From positions 1 to 6,762 of the forward strand of contig JAUWCP010000127.1 in NCBI GenBank assembly GCA_030609245.1: a stretch of 6,762 nt of DNA, in the 5' to 3' direction. A program made the translations under genes and the position numbers. Shown here one piece after another: positions 1 through 5,269 of this stretch (the first letter of the stretch is position 1; each line of letters opens with the position of its first letter). The notes beneath the pieces were generated by a model. It was given only the letters and a program-made list of their open reading frames with translations, had not been told where the DNA came from and made no database searches. This DNA comes from Hyphomicrobium sp. Lineage in GTDB: Bacteria > Pseudomonadota > Alphaproteobacteria > Rhizobiales > Hyphomicrobiaceae.

Positions 1-42
1 TTAGGTCAGCATGACCATCGGGTTCAAACCGGCGATTTCCAC
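1..42 (-). pseudogene. Possible decayed 3' end of a gene (very short)
   Basis: Read on the minus strand, this stretch ends in a TAA at positions 3-1, preceded by an open frame encoding EIAGLNPMVMLT, which looks protein-like. A few codons further upstream the frame meets a TAG inside the repeat that starts near position 44, so at most about 16 codons remain. This could be the tail of a gene cut off by the repeat, or chance. No family can be assigned. Confidence 0.15.
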
Positions 43-43
43 A

Positions 44-105
44 TTCGGCACCTAGCAGACGTTATCGGCACTTGGCCGCATGTCTGCTATCGGCACTAAG
101 CGGAC
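44..105. repeat. Compound copy of the intergenic hairpin repeat (three units)
   Basis: Three imperfect copies of a TCGGCAC core begin at 45, 65 and 90, each followed by a variant of TTAGCGGACAT. The last unit forms an imperfect hairpin: GTCTGCT at 82-88 can pair with AGCGGAC at 99-105 apart from one wobble. The hairpin lies 9 bp past the stop codon of the small minus-strand gene at 115-399, so it could end or protect that transcript. It belongs to the same family as the elements near 1499, 3659, 5078 and 6660. Confidence 0.75.
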
Positions 106-114
106 GCTGCCACG

Positions 115-399
115 TCAGCCTTGTGCGATATAACGCGGTAGTTCCGTTTCAAACTCGGGGAAGTAGCGTGAGATGACGGTCACATCGAAGCGGGCGAGGA
201 TCGCCTCCTTTGGTTCCCGGTCGAGCAGAAAGCGGAAGGCGGCCTCGATGCAGCGCTCCGGAGCGCACGTCCCGTGCGTCAGACTCTCAAAATTCCCCCG
301 CGCCATCGTAACCTGAGGGCGGGTCTTACCCTTCCCGTCGCTGACCAGGACATCGAACTCGAGCGGATCTGAGTTTCCCGTTTGCGTCACCTCGATCAT
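115..399 (-). CDS. Small protein of unknown function (94 aa)
   Basis: A 94-residue protein beginning MIEVTQTGNSDPLEFDVLV and ending TELPRYIAQG. It has no signal peptide or membrane segment and is probably cytoplasmic. It is mixed alpha/beta in character: a strand-rich, charged first half (residues 1-35), then a predicted helix around IEAAFRFLLDREPKEAIL (51-68) and a C-terminal segment FDVTVISRYFPEFE (71-84). Two cysteines, C45 and C50, sit in a CAPERC pair, which could bind a metal or form a disulfide, but there is no second pair. The open frame extends upstream to an ATG at 516. The start at 399 is preferred because AGGAG lies 5 bp upstream, and the upstream extension is basic and unlike the rest. 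The gene is divergent from the secreted orphan at 579. I have the impression that similar small proteins recur in Rhizobiales, but I do not recognise a named family. Confidence 0.72.
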   Translation of the reverse strand: MIEVTQTGNSDPLEFDVLVSDGKGKTRPQVTMARGNFESLTHGTCAPERCIEAAFRFLLDREPKEAILARFDVTVISRYFPEFETELPRYIAQG

Positions 400-404
400 G
401 TCCA

Positions 405-409
405 CTCCT
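405..409 (-). promoter_or_regulatory. Shine-Dalgarno site fixing the start at 399
   Basis: AGGAG on the minus strand, 5 bp before ATG (399-397). It supports this internal start over the more distant ATG at 516. Confidence 0.65.
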
Positions 410-471
410 GATCGTATGATACCCGAGAATGCAGGGCGTTTGCGGCGGCGATAACCCTTATCTGTTTGTAT

Positions 472-486
472 CGTTGCCAGGCAACG
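472..486. promoter_or_regulatory. Palindrome in the divergent intergenic region (candidate operator)
   Basis: CGTTGCC (472-478) and GGCAACG (480-486) form a perfect inverted repeat around a central A. It lies about 73 bp upstream of the minus-strand start at 399 and about 92 bp upstream of the plus-strand start at 579. A second inverted pair, AGAATGC (426-432) and GCATTCT (493-499), brackets it. Symmetry and position suggest a binding site for a dimeric regulator, but no known consensus is recognised and no clear -35/-10 pair was found beside it. Confidence 0.35.
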
Positions 487-578
487 CAAAAGGCATTCTA
501 AGACTAGACGATGCAACCATGAGAGGGCGGCTTGAGAATGAACAAAGCGCCGCCAAGCTGTAATAGTGTGAGGTTGTA

Positions 579-1367
579 ATGTACGCCAGACGCTTATCGA
601 TATCTGCTGTTGCCGCAGTGCTCTTGAACGGTATTCCGGGCACTATCCAGGCCGCCGAATGGGACGAGGGCATAGTCCGAACGCCTGGAAACTACGGTTC
701 GATCCCGTTGATAGAATTAGGTGCCGAGTACGAGAACTTTTCGGTTGGGCCCTATGTTGTGCAGGGCGAACTCGTGCTGAGAGTTTGTAGAGATACTCAA
801 GCCAGCACCGGCGTGACGGTCGTAGGCGCCGCTCCTCAGGTGCCTACGAAGCCGCAACTTGAGCTGAAGCAATGGAATTACGGCTGCGGCGACATCGAAG
901 GAAGTCAATTCTTTATCAAGTCGCTGACCACCAGCTTTGCTGGTCTAGCCGGCATGGTGAAACCCGACAGTTCATCGGGTTGGGCCAACGTGCGAATTAC
1001 ACAGGACTACAGCGGAGACCAAGTCTTAGTGAACGTGCGAACGCCGCAAAAATACATCATCAAGATCCCTGAAGCTCAAGGTAGTGGCGCCTACAAAGTT
1101 CAATTCAATGTGTACAGCAGCAAATTTCCCTTAGGTCGAAAAGGATGGCTCCACTCAAATGGCGCAAGCGCGCGCATCGTACCCGACGCTCTCAAGATCG
1201 TTGTGCTTCAATCTGAATTTGATGACTCTCGAGACGAGAAGGTCACCGCGAAGACGATCAGTTACGCCCGGTGCGACTCATCGATTGTCACATGTGAGGG
1301 AAACCAAAACTCGTTCGATTCGAAAGATGATGCTGACTGGCTCAATGCCGATGACTCCAGCGAGTAG
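579..1367 (+). CDS. Secreted protein of unknown function (262 aa)
   Basis: The protein starts with a Sec-type signal peptide: positive MYARR, a hydrophobic core ISAVAAVLLNGIPG (8-21) and a likely cleavage after A25 in TIQA-AEW. The mature part (about 237 aa) is rich in beta-strand-like segments, such as GELVLRVC (63-70), GDQVLVNVRT (146-155) and YKVQFNVYS (172-180), and it has no further membrane segment. Four cysteines (C70, C103, C232, C239) could form two disulfides in the periplasm or outside the cell. The C-terminal 20 residues are strongly acidic (SFDSKDDADWLNADDSSE). The start is supported by GAGG 5 bp before the ATG. Three 60 bp stretches of the gene that I counted by hand (from 901, 1021 and 1201) are 45-50% GC and one (from 781) is 62%, while two stretches of the last gene are 65 and 73%. 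This hints at a different origin. I recognise no domain and propose no function. Confidence 0.72.
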   Translation: MYARRLSISAVAAVLLNGIPGTIQAAEWDEGIVRTPGNYGSIPLIELGAEYENFSVGPYVVQGELVLRVCRDTQASTGVTVVGAAPQVPTKPQLELKQWNYGCGDIEGSQFFIKSLTTSFAGLAGMVKPDSSSGWANVRITQDYSGDQVLVNVRTPQKYIIKIPEAQGSGAYKVQFNVYSSKFPLGRKGWLHSNGASARIVPDALKIVVLQSEFDDSRDEKVTAKTISYARCDSSIVTCEGNQNSFDSKDDADWLNADDSSE

Positions 1368-1671
1368 AGGCCGCTTCGTTTCTTTCTGTGCGTCAAACGA
1401 CCTCCGTAACTTGAGACTGTCGTAAGCATGCGCCCGCGGGGCGGAATGCGTGGGAGTATCGTGTGGGGGAGGGGAGGACAACCACGTCAGTGGACGCCAT
1501 GTCCGCTTCTTACCCAAAGCGGACATTATCGGCACCGAGACCTCTGCCATCTGTTGAGTAATATATTGAGAATGCGCGACGATCTTGGCGTCGAGAGCCC
1601 CAACAGTTACCCTGGCGCTCAGATCCGACGGTTATGATGGGAATGTAGGATTAAACGAGGCAGACGAATAG
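1368..1671. other. Intergenic region upstream of cfa
   Basis: This 304 bp stretch has no credible gene. The short open frames across it run through the repeat and look artefactual. It contains a G-rich tract (1438-1477), the best-conserved hairpin repeat of the window (1499-1526) and the leader of the cyclopropane synthase gene. The promoter of that gene should lie between about 1536 and 1655, but I could not identify convincing -35/-10 boxes. Confidence 0.6.
1499..1535. repeat. Intergenic hairpin repeat, best-conserved copy
   Basis: ATGTCCGCTT (1499-1508) and AAGCGGACAT (1517-1526) are exact reverse complements separated by 8 bp, so the element can form a perfect 10 bp hairpin. It is followed at 1529 by the TCGGCAC core that also appears in the copy near position 44. 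It lies 131 bp after the secreted orphan gene and about 145 bp before the cfa start. Confidence 0.88.
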
Positions 1672-2913
1672 ATGTTCCCCCTTTCTCATATGATGAAGTC
1701 CTTCGTTCGCGTGGGCACCCTCAAGATCATTGATGCCGACGGCAAGGTTCATGTGTTTTCCGGGCAGCCCGGACCGAACGTCACCATGCGCTTGAGCGAC
1801 CGGTCGCTCTACTACAAGCTCGTTTTCAATCCCGAACTGAACGCCGGCGAAGCCTACATGGATGGGCGCATGAGCTTCGAGGACTCGACACTTCGCGATT
1901 TCCTGACACTGTTTTCGCTCAACCGCCTGTCGCTTGGCTCTTACCCTCTGCAAAAGGTTTTGCGCCGGGTATCGCGCATGTTCAAGAAAGGGCAGCAGGC
2001 GAACCCAATCGGTAAAGCACAGCAGAACGTGGCGCATCATTACGATCTGGGCAATGACTTCTATAAGCTCTTTCTCGATGAGGGATTGCAGTATTCCTGC
2101 GCCTATTTCACAAAAGACGACAATACGCTCGAGCAAGCGCAGCGCAACAAGCTGCGGCTTTTGGCAGCCAAGCTCAATCTCTCGCCGGGGCTGAAAATTC
2201 TAGACATTGGCTGTGGTTGGGGAGACCTCGCGCTTTATCTCGCGCGTCTGGCGGACGTCGAGGTTGTCGGCGTCACGCTCTCCAAAGAGCAATTTGAACT
2301 GGCCAATGCCCGCGCGCGCAAAGCCGGATTGGACAACCGCGTTCGTTTTGAACTCAAAGACTACCGTAAGGTGGAAGACCGCTTCGATCGCATCGTGTCC
2401 GTTGGCATGTTCGAGCACGTGGGTGTTCATCACTACGGCGAGTTCTTTGGTAAGATCAATGAACTCATGGATGATGATGGACTGGCGCTCATCCATTCCA
2501 TTGGCCATATGAGCCCGCCTGGAACCGCCAGCCCATGGCTGCGTAAATACATTTTTCCCGGCGCCTACTCTCCCGCGCTATCGGAAGTATTCGAAGTCGT
2601 CGAACAAAACAGCCTTTGGGTCACTGATCTCGAGTTCTTGCGGCTTCATTACGCGAAAACTCTTGCCCATTGGGCGCAACGCTTCGAGGCCAATCGTGAT
2701 AAGATCGAAGCCATGTACGACGCCCGTTTCGCGCGCATGTGGGAGTTCTACTTGATTAGCGCCGAAATGATGTTCCGCACCGGCAGCCAGCTTGTCTTTC
2801 ACATGCAGTTGGCCCGCAAACGCGATGCCGTTCCTATCGTTCGCGATTACATCACTGACCTTCAACGCACCTACGAACAACAAGAAACCGAATTCCGATC
2901 GCTGTCGTCGTGA
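1672..2913 (+). CDS. cfa: Cyclopropane-fatty-acyl-phospholipid synthase family methyltransferase
   Basis: Enzymes of this family transfer a methylene group from S-adenosylmethionine onto cis double bonds of acyl chains in membrane phospholipids, giving cyclopropane fatty acids. They act at the cytoplasmic face of the membrane. The N-terminal domain (about 1-105) fits the lipid-binding part of the family, and the rest is a class I SAM methyltransferase. Visible signatures are HYDLGNDFYKLFLD (123-136), the QYSCAYF segment with C143, SAM motif I LDIGCGWGD (177-185), GMFEHVG with E248, HSIG with H275, and HYAKTL with Y327. C143, E248, H275 and Y327 correspond by motif to E. coli Cfa C139, E239, H266 and Y317, which bind bicarbonate in the active site. 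At 413 aa it is slightly longer than E. coli Cfa (382 aa). ATG 1672 has GAGG 11 bp upstream, which is somewhat long; ATGs at 1690 and 1693 are alternatives with no better site. A related fatty acid methyltransferase specificity cannot be excluded. Confidence 0.95.
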   Translation: MFPLSHMMKSFVRVGTLKIIDADGKVHVFSGQPGPNVTMRLSDRSLYYKLVFNPELNAGEAYMDGRMSFEDSTLRDFLTLFSLNRLSLGSYPLQKVLRRVSRMFKKGQQANPIGKAQQNVAHHYDLGNDFYKLFLDEGLQYSCAYFTKDDNTLEQAQRNKLRLLAAKLNLSPGLKILDIGCGWGDLALYLARLADVEVVGVTLSKEQFELANARARKAGLDNRVRFELKDYRKVEDRFDRIVSVGMFEHVGVHHYGEFFGKINELMDDDGLALIHSIGHMSPPGTASPWLRKYIFPGAYSPALSEVFEVVEQNSLWVTDLEFLRLHYAKTLAHWAQRFEANRDKIEAMYDARFARMWEFYLISAEMMFRTGSQLVFHMQLARKRDAVPIVRDYITDLQRTYEQQETEFRSLSS

Positions 2914-2942
2914 CATCGAATAACGCTACGAGAAGAAGGCCA

Positions 2943-3422
2943 TCAGGGCGTCACGCCCATGCGCCTGAGGTTGTCTTTCGCGTCTTGATCCGACGGGTCG
3001 ATCTCAAGCACTTTTCGGAAGTCCGCGATGGCGCGGTCAACCTCGCCCTTTCCATTGTAGGCGCAGCCTCGCAGCAAGGCGTAGGTCTTCGTCCATTTGG
3101 GGTTGAGCTCGATGGCCATATCGAAGTCATCGATGGCGCGGTCAACATCACCCTTCTCAATGTAGGCGCAGCCCCGCGCAGCGTAGGCAACGACATCATC
3201 GGGGCGGAGCACGATGGCCCCGCTGCAGTCGAAAATGGCGCGGTCGAGTTCGCCCTTGTGTAGGTAGGCGCTGCCCCGCAAGGAGTAGGCGGTGGCCTCA
3301 TTAGGGTCGCGTGCGATGGCCTTGTCACAGCACGCGATGGCGTCGTCATACTTGTCCTCGTTGAGGCAAGCCCTGCCATGATCAAGGTGCATGCGAACTG
3401 CTTCCTGCACGCTCTCAGGCAT
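2943..3422 (-). CDS. Tetratricopeptide repeat (TPR) protein, 159 aa
   Basis: A small protein made almost wholly of four TPR units, helix-turn-helix repeats that build a protein-binding groove. The units are at about residues 7-40, 42-75, 76-109 and 110-144, each with the AY..RG.AY..KG..D.AI.D...AI.L.P pattern. The fourth unit has 35 residues instead of 34 because of an extra leucine in YALLRGCAY. No signal peptide or membrane segment is seen, so it is probably a cytoplasmic adaptor with unknown partners. The open frame continues upstream to 3590, but the start at 3422 has AAGGGA 5 bp before the ATG. Another ATG at 3449 lacks a good site, and the upstream residues are Gly/Arg-rich and not TPR-like. 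It converges on cfa with a 29 bp spacer. TPR proteins of this kind are common and the fold does not indicate a pathway. Confidence 0.9.
   Translation of the reverse strand: MPESVQEAVRMHLDHGRACLNEDKYDDAIACCDKAIARDPNEATAYSLRGSAYLHKGELDRAIFDCSGAIVLRPDDVVAYAARGCAYIEKGDVDRAIDDFDMAIELNPKWTKTYALLRGCAYNGKGEVDRAIADFRKVLEIDPSDQDAKDNLRRMGVTP
2946..2958 (-). terminator. Weak hairpin over the TPR gene's last codons
   Basis: GGGCG (2946-2950) and CGCCC (2954-2958) form a 5 bp stem with a 3 nt loop directly before the stop codon. On the minus strand it is followed by a pyrimidine-rich CCTTCTTCTC stretch. With no real U-run it is at best a weak terminator in the tight convergent junction with cfa. Confidence 0.25.
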
Positions 3423-3427
3423 CACAT

Positions 3428-3433
3428 TCCCTT
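3428..3433 (-). promoter_or_regulatory. Shine-Dalgarno site fixing the TPR start
   Basis: AAGGGA on the minus strand ends 5 bp before ATG 3422, inside a longer purine stretch (AGGAAAGGGAA, 3427-3437). It favours the 159 aa form of the TPR protein over longer forms beginning at 3449 or beyond. Confidence 0.55.
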
Positions 3434-3624
3434 TCCTGGGGTTCGCCATGAACCCGACAGCCGGCGTCTGCTGACTGGTTTTCCCGTTTCGTAATCCGAC
3501 CATCAACTGAAAGCACCTTGCACGGCCTGCGGTGAGGCCTTGTGGTTCTACCCCAAGGCCCCCAGGACCCCGGCGATCAAACTTAAGCAAGTGTTAATGC
3601 CTATGACCATGCCGACCCACCATC

Positions 3625-3652
3625 CATGCATGATCTAACATGCATGATCTAA
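3625..3652. repeat. Exact tandem duplication of a 14-mer
   Basis: CATGCATGATCTAA occurs twice, head to tail, at 3625-3638 and 3639-3652 with no mismatch. Each unit contains the palindrome ATGCAT. Confidence 0.9.
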
Positions 3653-3658
3653 GCCAAA

Positions 3659-3730
3659 GTCCGATTTTGGCACATAGCGGATATTGGCGCCGCCTCACAG
3701 AATGTCTGCTTCTGGGGGCAAAGCGGAATT
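3659..3730. repeat. Two copies of the intergenic hairpin repeat
   Basis: The first unit (3659-3683) reads GTCCGATTTTGGCAC then ATAGCGGAT, a diverged TCCGCTT-TTGGCAC-TTAGCGGA element. The second (3702-3730) has TCTGCTT (3705-3711) opposite AAGCGGA (3721-3727) around a G-rich loop, pairing with one wobble. The second unit lies 22 bp beyond the desaturase stop codon on the minus strand and could help end that transcript. Confidence 0.78.
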
Positions 3731-3752
3731 GCATCGAATGTGTCGATAAAGA

Positions 3753-4793
3753 TCAGGGCGTCCCAGCGACTGACCGCGCCCTGCGCAAATCGCCAAACGA
3801 GATCAGCCGCTGACGGCTCTCGTCCCAGAGGACCAGACGCACGCAGCGCAGGCTCTCGACGAGGGTGAGCCGGCCAATCTTCGCAAGCTCCGGGTGGTCA
3901 CGCAGCACCTGAGGCAAGCGATAAAAGGGAATTCGGCTGCACAGATGGTGCACATGATGCACCCCGATGTTGGCCGTGAACCAGCGCAGCACTGGCGGCA
4001 GATCATAATGCGAGCTGCCATACAGTGCCGCCTCGTGCAGGCTCCAGTCGGGGGGCGCGGCCCACAATGTATTCTCGAACTGGTGCTGGACGTAGAACAG
4101 CCACACGCCGATCGAAGCAGTGAGCAACATGATCGGCGAATGCACAAGCAAGAATGGACCGATACCGACCAGCCACGTCATTGCGGCGACAAGGAGCACA
4201 ATCGCCAGGTTGGTCACCATGGTGCTGACCCAAGGCTGCCACCCCTTGCGCATCAGTCCGATGGGAAGCCGATGCCGAACGAGGAACAGATAGGCGGGGC
4301 CGAGACCGAACATCACGAACGGATGACGGTAGAGCCGGTAGCGAAGTTGCCCCCATCTGCGTAGCGCAAGATATTCGCGCACCGTTAGCGTATCGACGTC
4401 GCCAATGCCACGGTGCTCCAGATTGCCAGAGCTGGCGTGATGGATGCCGTGGTTGCGCCGCCAATAGTCGTAGGGCGTAAGCGTCAGAGGACCGATGACG
4501 CGACCAATCCAGTCATTTGTGCGGCGACTCCGAAAGAAGGCCGCGTGGCCACAGTCGTGCTGGATCAAAAAAAGGCGCAAGAGGAAGCCCGCTGCGGGCA
4601 CAGCAATGAGGAGAGTGAACCAGTAGCCAAACCCAAGCGTGGCCCACATCAAGATCCAAAATAGGACAAATGCACCGGCCGTGATTGCAAGTTCGAAGGC
4701 GCTACGTCGGGTGTTCGGCTCACGATAGCCATTGAGAATTGAGACCCAATCGCGCGCTCTGGCAGCTTGACCAGATGACTCTGCTTTTTCCAA
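3753..4793 (-). CDS. Membrane fatty acid desaturase (DesA/Des-like)
   Basis: A di-iron integral membrane acyl desaturase that would use O2 and an electron donor to put a cis double bond into acyl chains of membrane lipids. All three histidine boxes are present. Counted from the start chosen here, they are HDCGH (79-83), HGIHH (115-119) and HHVHH (279-283). The stretch from YVQHQFE (234-240) through GSSHYDLPPVLRWFTANIG to the third box resembles bacterial desaturases such as B. subtilis Des. Hydrophobic segments lie near 33-50, 58-78, 158-174, 192-211 and 215-233. The start is uncertain. The frame is open up to 4946 with no ATG, only TTG and GTG codons. TTG 4793 is preferred because GGGGA lies 9 bp upstream, it gives 346 aa (usual for the family), and the upstream 51 residues are basic and not family-like. 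Regioselectivity (delta-5, -9, -12) cannot be read from the sequence. Its products are potential substrates for the nearby Cfa enzyme. Confidence 0.93.
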   Translation of the reverse strand: MEKAESSGQAARARDWVSILNGYREPNTRRSAFELAITAGAFVLFWILMWATLGFGYWFTLLIAVPAAGFLLRLFLIQHDCGHAAFFRSRRTNDWIGRVIGPLTLTPYDYWRRNHGIHHASSGNLEHRGIGDVDTLTVREYLALRRWGQLRYRLYRHPFVMFGLGPAYLFLVRHRLPIGLMRKGWQPWVSTMVTNLAIVLLVAAMTWLVGIGPFLLVHSPIMLLTASIGVWLFYVQHQFENTLWAAPPDWSLHEAALYGSSHYDLPPVLRWFTANIGVHHVHHLCSRIPFYRLPQVLRDHPELAKIGRLTLVESLRCVRLVLWDESRQRLISFGDLRRARSVAGTP

Positions 4794-4802
4794 AGACGAA
4801 GT

Positions 4803-4807
4803 TCCCC
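4803..4807 (-). promoter_or_regulatory. Shine-Dalgarno-like site for the desaturase TTG start
   Basis: GGGGA on the minus strand, 9 bp before TTG (4793-4791). It is the best ribosome binding site found before the conserved part of the desaturase. Confidence 0.4.
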
Positions 4808-4893
4808 ACTTTGCGTTACGACCACGAAATCCTTGTCGTCGCACAGACTGCTGATTGCCCCGCTTAGCGGGCACTCCACGAGTTGCGCTCCCC

Positions 4894-5030
4894 GCCTCCC
4901 GACGCGAGCCGTTCAAAGTGGCCACCACGCGCGCCAGTGTGGCCAAATTGAGGACCCTGCACCGACCGGTCCAGTCGGAATATTAGTTTGGTTCGACCTC
5001 AGAAGCTAGATCTCTAGTGCGTCGGGAGGC
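4894..5030. repeat. 12 bp inverted repeat enclosing 113 bp
   Basis: GCCTCCCGACGC (4894-4905) is the exact reverse complement of GCGTCGGGAGGC (5019-5030). No flanking target duplication is visible and the enclosed 113 bp encode nothing recognisable. Confidence 0.7.
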
Positions 5031-5077
5031 TGGTAACTGTGCAACGTGTGCGGCCATTCGTCCGGAATGCTCTGATT

Positions 5078-5102
5078 TCCGCTTTTGGCACTTAGCGGAC
5101 AT
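5078..5102. repeat. Intergenic hairpin repeat copy
   Basis: TCCGCT (5078-5083) pairs exactly with AGCGGA (5094-5099), and the loop carries the TTGGCAC core (5085-5091) seen in other copies. The right side continues to the family's usual CAT end at 5102. Confidence 0.85.
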
Positions 5103-5237
5103 CACCAATCCTCATTCGACTATGGGCCGCTGGCTCCAGAAACGACATTGCCGCCAGCCTGTGCATTGGCCTACGCTCCGCCTCAGCCAGCCTATAAGCT
5201 TGCCAACAAGCGCCACATTCTAACTTAGAGGTGAGTT

Positions 5238-5263
5238 GGGCTGGCCGATGCGTCGACCAGCCC
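5238..5263 (-). terminator. Strong hairpin just after the lipoprotein gene
   Basis: On the minus strand GGGCTGGTCGA and TCGGCCAGCCC form an 11 bp stem (one G-U pair) with a CGCA loop, 6 bp beyond the stop codon. No U-run follows, so it may be a 3' RNA-stabilising or Rho-assisted structure instead of a classic intrinsic terminator. Confidence 0.65.
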
Positions 5264-5269
5264 GATACA

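Larger units (their letters stand above)
3423..3752. other. Intergenic region between TPR and desaturase genes
   Basis: A 330 bp region without a credible gene. An open frame continues upstream of the TPR start as far as 3590 but looks non-coding. The region holds the likely TPR promoter, an exact tandem 14-mer (3625-3652), two copies of the intergenic hairpin repeat (3659-3730), and a small inverted repeat ATCGA/TCGAT (3733-3747) 5 bp past the desaturase stop codon. Confidence 0.55.
4794..5237. other. Intergenic region between desaturase and lipoprotein genes
   Basis: No convincing gene is present. The region includes an upstream extension of the desaturase frame to 4946, a short alternative minus-strand frame from about 4879, a 12 bp inverted repeat (4894-4905 with 5019-5030), a small inverted repeat CCGAC/GTCGG (4962-4978), and a copy of the intergenic hairpin repeat (5078-5102). 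The desaturase promoter should lie here, but no boxes could be assigned with confidence. Confidence 0.5.

Noticed and set aside
27..40. GGGTTCAAACC resembling a tRNA T-loop
   Set aside because: The flanking bases do not form the 5 bp T stem (a G faces a G), and there is no acceptor stem.
1428..1637. 69-codon plus-strand open frame in the gap before cfa
   Set aside because: It runs through the hairpin repeat, has no ribosome binding site of note and looks like the usual artefact produced by this repeat family.
2910..3263. 117-codon plus-strand open frame opposite the TPR gene
   Set aside because: Its repeated character simply mirrors the TPR repeats on the other strand.
3894..4364. 156-codon plus-strand open frame opposite the desaturase
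   Set aside because: The minus strand carries all three desaturase histidine boxes. The plus-strand product has no recognisable feature.
4962..4978. CCGAC/GTCGG inverted repeat upstream of the desaturase as an operator
   Set aside because: Arms of 5 bp are expected by chance at this GC content, and no promoter could be placed next to it.
5017..5223. 68-codon plus-strand open frame in the gap left of the lipoprotein gene
   Set aside because: Its middle is the repeat read as protein (a DFRFWHLADI-type segment), with no independent sign of coding.
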